From contig CM066293.1 of the NCBI GenBank assembly GCA_033816765.1, positions 3,286,001 through 3,350,000 on the forward strand: 64,000 nt of DNA, given 5' to 3'. Below are positions 56,600 to 64,000 of this stretch, one piece after another. The stretch's first letter is position 1; the number at the start of each line of letters is the position of its first letter. Origin of the DNA: Nothopassalora personata (Eukaryota; Ascomycota; Dothideomycetes; Mycosphaerellales; Mycosphaerellaceae). The position numbers were made by a program, and so were the translations under genes. The notes beneath the pieces were generated by a model. It had not been told where the DNA came from. It ran no database searches and worked only from the letters and a program-made list of their open reading frames with translations.

Positions 56600-57560
56600 A
56601 GAGTTACGGACTTCTTAGTAATAGTGCCGTCCGAGAAGTACGGAAGGCTATTATTATAAACGGCTAGACTATACTTCTTAAAAATCTCTCTACTCTCATC
56701 TAATAATAGGTTAATCTTACGAGCTTTAACCTCCTTCTTATATTAGGTAACATTACTAGGCTCTAAGATTTACCTATAATCTATACTCTTATAGCCGACT
56801 TTTATACGCTAGATTAGTACTCTCTAGATCCTTATAATAGCGTTTATATAGTTTGGATTCCTATTAATAAAGGTAGTAAACTAGCGACGCCTACTATTAG
56901 TACTATATAGCTTAGTAATAATACTTTAATTAAGAATTCTATTATTTATCTACTATAGCTAGTAGTAGGTAAGCGTAGCTCGAAGGGTCTTCTTGTAATT
57001 GTAAATCTCTAAGCTAGTCTTATAGATTTTACTAACGACGGGGAATAGGGCTTTAAGCTTCTTATTACCGAGGAACTTATTATTATAGCTCTTACTAAGG
57101 CTACGTTTGACTTCTTAAAAGAATAGGTTAACCTAGATAGAGTATTCTTCGAATACCTTCTTAAAGCCCTTATAGAAATCCTTTAACACCTCGAGCCGCT
57201 TCTAAGAGCTAAGATCTCGAAATATAGCGTTAGTAGTAGCCTTTAGTATATACGTATTAGCGAGAATAATACTTTACGTTATCTAGTAGGTAAAGAGGTT
57301 TAACTAAGGTCTGAGGTAGTTAGGTAAGTCTAGTAGTAGTACTAACGAGTACTATACTTAGAGTAGCTAGTCGTAAGGAGGGTCTAGTATTAGAGCTAGA
57401 AGCTATAATAACTAGTAGCTATATTACTAGTAGTAAGGTTATAAGAGTTAGCTATCTTATAATACCGTGCTTAAATGTTAATAAGCTTAAAAGCTTAATA
57501 TTAGAAGAAGAGAGAAGCTTAAAGTAGGTTAATGTAGTAAAGAGAGAGGCTAGTATACCG
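56600..57560 (-). pseudogene. Unrecognised Lys-rich protein relic
   Basis: On the minus strand, a coding-like stretch runs from about 57250 to 56950 (RLEVLKDFYKGFKKVFEEYS, then KRSLSKSYNNKFLGNKKLKA and LFPVVSKIYKTSLEIYNYKK). Another lies at about 56760-56610 (KEVKARKINLLLDESREIFK, then YSLAVYNN). The frames differ, so there is at least one indel. The composition is basic and helical. I cannot assign a family. Confidence 0.45.
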
Positions 57561-57633
57561 TATAATATATATTATTAAAGAGAGAAAGTAGTAGTTCAAG
57601 AGCTATAATTAAGTATATCTCTTAGAGCTCGTC

Positions 57634-58054
57634 TATTACGGTTTTAAAGAACGAAGGAAAGAGAGTCCCGTAAGATGCGTGCTAGGAATATAGAAACTAG
57701 GAGACAAGGTCCAATCGCTTAGACCTCTAACGCAATTAGGTCACGTGCGCGACTACAGCGAACCTATATAGTCGAACACGTAAAGCTAGGCGACTAGACG
57801 ACTAGACGACCGGTTAACTAGTCGAACAGTCGACTATAGAGCTAAGACGTAGCAATGTCTCCTTTATATTTAGGAACGCTAGAAACCCTTATAGTTCTAA
57901 TACGTTTAACTTATGTTACTATCTCACTAATTGGAATATAACTCTTACTCTAATTATTTATCTTTGCTTAGCTTACTTTAGCCTCTCTAAAGAATACCGC
58001 TACGTGACTTAACTTATCTCTCTTTTGAGACTAGCCCTAGAACGAGACATAACA
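57634..58054 (+). repeat. Left LTR of copy C
   Basis: It starts tattacgg and ends agacataaca. It is of the copy A type in U3, including the gactagacga palindromic cluster at 57797-57840. Confidence 0.83.
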
Positions 58055-58149
58055 CTTTAAACGCCCTTAGGATAAGCGCTACTTAAGTAGCTAGTAGGGG
58101 AACACCCGCCCCTAGCGAAGTAGGAAGCATCCGCCGTGCGCTACTACGA

Positions 58150-61100
58150 CCGACTACTACGAAGGACGATAAGTCTAATAACGATAACGAGCCTATTCTA
58201 AGAAAGAACGACGTTAAGGCTGCTAAGCTAGACCTCTTCTATAGAGATAGAGCTAAGTTTAACGACTAGGTTAACTAGATAGATATGTACCTTATGTTCA
58301 ACCTAGTCGATACTAACAAAAGAACTATCTTCGCTATTACGTACCTTCGCGGAAGCGCGCAGAACTGGATTAAACCTTACCTTAAGGAATACCTTAAAGG
58401 TATAGGACGATAAGACCCTACCGGAATATTTAGGAGCTACACCCTTTTTAAAGAAAAGATAAAGTTAATCTTTAGAACCTCGAACGAAGTCTAATAGGCT
58501 ATACAAATTATTTAAGACCTAAAGCAGAAGACGTCTACTTTAGAGTATACCGCCAAATTCGAAGAATACGGACAAATTACTAGATAGGACTAGACGGCGT
58601 TAATAACTATGTTCCGACGTAGACTTAAGGACTCCGTTAAGGACGAGTTAGTAAGACACGGGGGACAGATCACTAACCTCGAAGAGCTAATAAAGGCATC
58701 GATCGACATCGATAACTAGCTCTAGGAACGATACTAGGAAAAGAAATACGACTCTAAAGTAGGAGGTATAGTAGGATATACTCCGGATTGTAAACCCCTA
58801 GGGAGATACGTTACGAAGAGAGAATTCTTACGATAAAGCTAGCCCTACTATAGACTATAGCTAATGGAACTAGACGTTACCTAACGAGGACGGAGGATCG
58901 ATAAGAGTAGGGGCTACGGAAAGCCCTTTAAAGGAAAAGGAAAACTTACATACTACGCCTATAGTAAAGAAGGTCACATAGCGCGGGATTACCGCGGTAA
59001 AAATATAGTGCGCCGCGAGCAATTTAATATAATGTAACTAAAGGTAGGCAAATCTAGGAGTAGTGTTAGACCCCGACAATTTAACTATACCTAGAGAGTA
59101 GAGGAGAAGGATAGCAACCGGGTTACGACGCCTCTCCTAGACCCCTTATAAGGACGAGGAGGATACTATGTTTAATAATATACACTACTACTAAATAGCT
59201 AATAATTAAAGACTTTTAGATTATTTAGCATAATAGTACGAGGAGTTAACTATACAGTTGAGAAGGAATCTTAACACGGTCACGGAAGCCTTTACTAGCG
59301 ATTCTGTTACTAGGACTCGTGTTAAACCCACTACGACGCTAAGTTAGGCGTAGGGTACTAGCTACGATAGCTAGTAGGAACCCTAGGAGCTTAATACGGA
59401 CGAAATAAGCTCTAGGAAGTAGATATAGACGAATCTTGCTTCGACAACGACAATAAGGAAAACTAGGATCTAGAATAGGACGGACGCTAGTTACTAGTAC
59501 TAGAACAACAAATAAACGAACTAGATACTATCGAAGAAGATTACGTACCGGAAGAGTTAAGCGAGGACTCATCCGAGGAAGAAGAGAGCGATACAGACAA
59601 CGAAAACGAAGTGTACACGTTCACGGTAGACGCGCTAAGGAAACTCTATAAGTTAATTATCTACCTCTAACGAAGGCACGAAGAATTCCTACTAAAGTTC
59701 TTAGGAAAACGATACGTAAACCCTAACGAATTCAATAAGACACTTAATACGATAAGGGGCATAGTATAGGGCTACCTAACTATAAACAATACTAAGAACT
59801 TATCTAAAGCGGTTATCGAACGACTACCTATAGGAAGCTAAATAATAGATACCGGATACCTAATACCGGTAGGAACTTTCGTCTTAAATAAACTACGAAT
59901 AATAGTATAGTACGTACGGGCTCTCTACTTAGAATCGTAGAAGATCTTAGAACGCAATAGACTATAAGTATAGACATAGGGTAACGGGCTATAGGTTCTA
60001 GCCGAAGCCTCTAGGCACGAAGTATAGCGAACTATATACTATTCGGGAAAAGGATTAGCTCCCTAGGAATAAGCGACTAAAGGGAGTTATGCAATACTTA
60101 GGCTTACGTATCGATATTAAACACAGTTTTCCGGACATAAGTAATCGTTAATAGACACAAGACTAGTGTTATAATCGACTTAGGAGTAGCGGGGAATTTT
60201 ATCTCCGAGTCTTTCGTAAGAAGAAACGGGTTCGCTACCCTAAAGAAGAAATGGGGTTACGAGATAATCGCGGTAAACGGATTATCGTTACCTAGTATAG
60301 AATGGGAGACGACACCATTACTACTAGCTATCTAATAGCACTACGAGAATATTACCTTAGATGTTATTAATATAGCTAGTTATAACATAGTATTAGGTAT
60401 GCCTTAGTTAATAAAGCACAATCTAGTAATCGACTAGAGAAGAGGAGTACTTACATTTAGGGAATGCGATTGCGTTATCGACATTTAGCCTACGCATCGA
60501 TAGCGGACGATAGTAGATAAGGTAAGGAAATAGCTAAACGAGATACAGCTTACGCCGACTAGAAGGATAGAAGAACTACCTTCGACCGGGATAGACACTA
60601 GCGTAGGGCCGCCGGGTTACGAAGTTACTAGAAGTAATAGAAGTAACGCACCATCGAAGAATACTAACATCTTAGAGTTAAGTATTCCTAAGGAGTATCG
60701 TAAGTAGTCGCGACTCTTTAAAGAGGAAAGAGGTAAAACCGCCTTACCTAAGTACCGCCTATAGGATTATAAGATTAACATTTAGCTAGGGAAAGAGCCT
60801 CTATAGGGACCTATATATTAAATGTCTAAGAAAGAGCTATAGACCCTACGAGAATAGCTAAAGGAGAAGCTAGCTAAAGGATAGATAAGAAGATCTACCT
60901 TAAGTGTAGGAACTCTATATATGTTCGTTCTAAAAGCAAACGGGAAGTTACGACTCGTATAAGACTATAGGAAGTTAAACGAGATTACGATTAAGAACCG
61001 ATACCCGCTACCTAACATCGAAGAAGCATAAGATAGATTAACCGGATCGGACTAGTACACGAAGATTAACCTACGAGATGCCTTCTATGCTATACGAATA

Positions 61101-63510
61101 GTAGAAGGAGAAGAATAGAAAACCGCTTTTAGAATAAGATACGGACTCTACGAATTCTTAGTTATGCTAATAGGATTAACTAACGCACCCGCATCCTACT
61201 AGGACCTTATTAACGAAACACTTAGAGACCTACTCGACGTATACGTTATCGCCTACATGGACGATATACTAGTCTATACGAAAGGATCCCTATAGGAGCA
61301 TATAAAACAAGTCTAGGACGTCTTCGAACGACTTACGTAGTTAGGATTCAAGACGGCACCCGAGAAATGCGAATTCTATAAGAAAGAAGTTAAATTCTTA
61401 GGCTTTATTATTAGTACTATAGGGATAACGATCGACCCTACGAAGACACAGTCAATTAGAGAATGGCTAGAACCGAAAACAGTTAAGGACGTATAATTAT
61501 TCCTTAGACTAGCGAACTATAACCGGAAATTTATTAAGGACTACGTGAAAATAGCAGCACTAATAACGATGCTTACGAGAAAAGACGTTACCTAGAAATA
61601 GGGAAAGGAATAGATTAAAGCGTTTAAGAAACTTAAAGAACAATGCGCTTTAGCCCCTACGCTTCGACTATTCGATAGTAGTAAGGAAGTCTACATCGAG
61701 ACCGATGCGTCTAATATAGCAATAGGCGCATGTCTAACATAGACACACGATAGGTAGAGACACCTAGTAGCCTATTACTCCTAGAAAATGACTATAGCGG
61801 AACAGAACTACGACATCCATAATAAAGAGCTTCTAGCTATTATTACTACTATACAATATTAGAGAGTATATATCGAGGGCCTACCGAAGTTAACGATTCT
61901 TTCTAACTATAAGAATCTTACGTACTTTACGACAATAAAGGAACTTACCCGGAGGTAAGCCCGCTACTCGGAGCTACTAGGGTAGTATAAGTTTAAAATT
62001 AAATATACTCTAGGACAAGAGAATAGCCGCGCCGATACGCTAAGCCGAAGAAGCGACTATATAGAAGGAAAAGAACTAGTATAACATAAGATACTAAGGA
62101 CAAACCCCGACGGAAGTCTTAGTACTAACATAAGAGAATTTAATAACATTATACGGATATTAGGCGATAAGGACGAACAATTCCCTATATCGTAAGGAAA
62201 GTACTAAGTACTAAAGGATCGAGAAGAAGAATATATACGACAATATTATAACGGACTAACTTACGGACACCCTAGAACTTTAAAGACAATAGACCTAATC
62301 TAACGTAGCTTCTTATTTCTATATATAAGATAAAAGGTGCTACGTTATATTAAACAATACATATACTACTAATAAAATAAGGCTATAAGACATACGAGAT
62401 ACGGCTACCTATAGTTTAGGGCACTACTAACAAAACTATAGGACGAAGTTATAATAGACTTTATTACGAAACTCCTACTGATAAGAGACTAAGTTACGAA
62501 ACAACTATATAACATAATACTAGTTATAGTTAATAGACTTATAAAATAAGTATACTTTATCCCTACATTGGAAACATACAATATAGAGTAGCTCGGATAC
62601 CTTATACTAGATAGACTTATCCGATACTATAGATTCCCCTAAGCATGTATAATAGATAGAGACAAGCTATTTATATTAAATTACTAGAAAACGCTTATAG
62701 GAATCATCGGAATTAAACATAACCTATTAATAGCATATTATCTAGAAATAGACGGATAGACCGAGAGGATAAATTAGACGCAAAAACAATACCTACGGCA
62801 CTACGTCAACTACGTATAAGACAACTAGGTTTTACTACTGCTAATAGCGTAGATTGCACTAAACAACTATAAATTAGAGACGACTTTAACGATACTATTC
62901 TATACGAACTTTAGTAAAGATCCTAACTTATTTAGAACACCTAGATTCTACCTATAGGCCGAAAGAGTAATCGTAATAACGGATACTCTCAAGGAAGTAT
63001 ATAAAGAAACACGTAAGGCGATCGAAGATATATAACAAAAATTGTCTCGACAACGGTAGGACACGAGAAAAATAGCACCTCTACTAAAAGAGGGGGATAA
63101 GGTCTATCTCCTTATAAAAAACTTAAGAATAAGAAGATAGACTAAGAAACTAGATTACGTTAGGGTCGGACCAGTTTTATCGATAAAGTTATAGGACTAG
63201 TTAACTACCGCCTACGATTACTACTAGACGCAAAAATCTACCTAGTCTTCTATGTCTCTAAGTTAGAACCCGTAGACACCGAAACACCCTACTAGGAAAG
63301 CTTCCATTTCGAGCCGGAAGTAGAAAACGAATTTAAAGTCGAAAAAATCCTAGATAAGAAAGGTTAGCGATACCTTGTTAAGTAGAAAGGATACGACGAA
63401 TTAGAAAATACCTAGGAACTAAAATAAAACCTACAAAACTGTTAGCAAAAGATCCGACAATACTAAAAATAGGTCCGCCAAATAACTAACGATAATCGAT
63501 CTATCGGCTG
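58150..63510 (+). pseudogene. Chromovirus gag-pol pseudogene, copy C
   Basis: Domain order is as in copies A and B. The Gag zinc-knuckle remnant is at 58950-59000 (YYAYSKEGHIARD, so the His is kept here but the Cys residues are Tyr). Protease is near 60165 (IDLGVAGNF), reverse transcriptase has YMDD at about 61255, RNase H is near 61700, the integrase core runs to about 62770, and the chromodomain is at 63365-63440 (RYLVK, GYDELENT). In Gag one TGG survives (QNWIKPYLKEYL near 58350) where copies A and B have TAG. It retains the integrase-tail sequence near 63045-63080 that copy A has lost. Trp and Gln stops are abundant. The end position is approximate. Confidence 0.83.
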
Positions 63511-63515
63511 ACGAG

Positions 63516-63589
63516 CGACTAGGGTAGGAATCGAACCTACGACCTTAAGAGTATAGATAGCTTACGCTCTACTACTAAGCTACCTAGCC
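63516..63589 (-). tRNA. tRNA-like sequence in chromovirus copy C
   Basis: A 74-nt minus-strand cloverleaf at the same place as in copy B. The acceptor stem is GGCTAGG/CCTAGTC, the T arm GTAGG/CCTAC has the B box GGTTCGATTCC, and the A box is TAGCTTAGTAG. The anticodon stem TAAGC/TCTTA pairs at four of five positions and encloses a 9-nt loop. Both strands of this stem carry RIP-type changes relative to the inferred original. Whether it was ever transcribed is unknown. Confidence 0.6.
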
Positions 63590-63613
63590 GATTAATGAGA
63601 ATAGGGACATAAC

Positions 63614-64000
63614 TTACGAGATATCCGAGAAGGAGATTAGCGAACGCGACACCTCTACCCCCGACGCCCGCTTGAGAGACGCTAGCTCCTCGCGCGCCTC
63701 TTCCTCCTCGAGCTCCTCTAACTCCTTAGCGACGGTATCGTCGGTACGACGCTTAGCTAATCGAAGCTGTTTCCGAGGACGGATCTTGCGTATCTTTAGC
63801 CGTACCTCCTCCTCTTCAATCCTCTTAAGCTCTAGCTTAAGCTTATCGCGCGAATCGCGAAGACGTTCCTACTCCGGACGGGAAAGACGTATATCGTAAT
63901 CTTTATAGCCTTTTCGAATGTAGGCCGAACACTTCCTAGACCGAGAACCTACGATACACCTTACTACTACGCCCGAGGATCGAGACTTCTAACAATTCGT
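63614..64000 (-). pseudogene. Opposite-strand Cys-rich/coiled-coil gene remnant, copy C (partial)
   Basis: The gene enters from beyond 64000 and ends at TAA 63616-63614. The visible part starts with the second half of the Cys cluster (GSRSRKCSAYIRKGY). One RIP-type stop follows, then about 85 open codons of charged coiled coil (ERLRDSRDKLKLELKRIEEE, then RPRKQLRLAKRR and KELEELEEEEAREELASL). The positions match copies A and B, with the tRNA-like sequence 25 bp downstream of the stop. The overlapping plus-strand frame at 63672-63899 is a shadow. Confidence 0.65.

Larger units (their letters stand above)
57634..64000 (+). mobile_element. Gypsy chromovirus copy C, RIP-mutated, cut by window end
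   Basis: It has the same family structure as copies A and B: LTR, gag-pol with chromodomain, antisense tRNA-like sequence and antisense Cys-rich gene. The right LTR lies beyond 64000, so no target duplication can be checked. From 59804 to about 63042 it is nearly identical to copy A. Confidence 0.88.

Noticed and set aside
63672..63899. Ser/Arg-rich 75-codon plus-strand frame
   Set aside because: It is the complement of the antisense coiled-coil gene of copy C, and its Ser/Arg runs mirror Glu/Leu codons.

Overview
The window is a block of transposable-element DNA from a filamentous ascomycete fungus. No host gene was recognised. Nearly all of it carries the signature of repeat-induced point mutation (RIP): CpA and TpG are strikingly scarce, TpA is abundant, CpG is largely kept, and Trp (TGG) and Gln (CAA/CAG) codons of the recognisable retroelement proteins have become TAG/TAA. 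Protein homology can still be read through the stops, so most gene entries are pseudogenes. The species cannot be named from the sequence.

Layout. 1-7163: a scrambled RIP-degraded mosaic of LTR and internal fragments of one Copia family. 7164-15067: the best Copia copy, with a primer site matching the anticodon arm of initiator tRNA-Met and a right LTR split by a 0.9-kb insertion. 15068-16862: short dispersed repeats and a coding-like relic. 16863-23782: Gypsy chromovirus copy A (TSD GTATA). 24480-30364: a second, rearranged Copia copy with a 1.5-kb foreign block. 30388-31675: an inverted LTR and Copia fragments. 31675-33735: 3' half of a divergent chromovirus. 33900-43250: a different Copia-type element split by chromovirus copy B (34746-41813, TSD ATAGT). 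43285-43829: an inverted Copia LTR. 43830-46490: an unrecognised region with a long TAC microsatellite. 46530-54930: a Mutator-like (MULE) transposase relic on the minus strand, split by an intact Gypsy element D (46714-53752, TSD CTTCG). 54930-57633: two unrecognised protein relics. 57634-64000: chromovirus copy C, running off the window.

Element D is the exception. It has normal dinucleotide use, two LTRs that read as identical, a 681-residue Gag and a pol frame of about 1.4 kb codons with the expected catalytic residues. It therefore arrived after its surroundings had been mutated. pol lies in the -1 frame relative to gag, with a very short overlap containing an A-run.

The main unexplained signal is in the 3' ends of the chromoviruses. 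Copies A, B and C, and the divergent relic at 31675-33735, each carry after the chromodomain a gene remnant on the opposite strand that reads as a small Cys-rich plus coiled-coil protein. In B and C a 74-nt tRNA-like sequence, also antisense, lies between the chromodomain and this gene. Copies A and C also share a block of about 3.2 kb that is almost identical, RIP mutations included, although their flanks differ, which points to sequence exchange after RIP.
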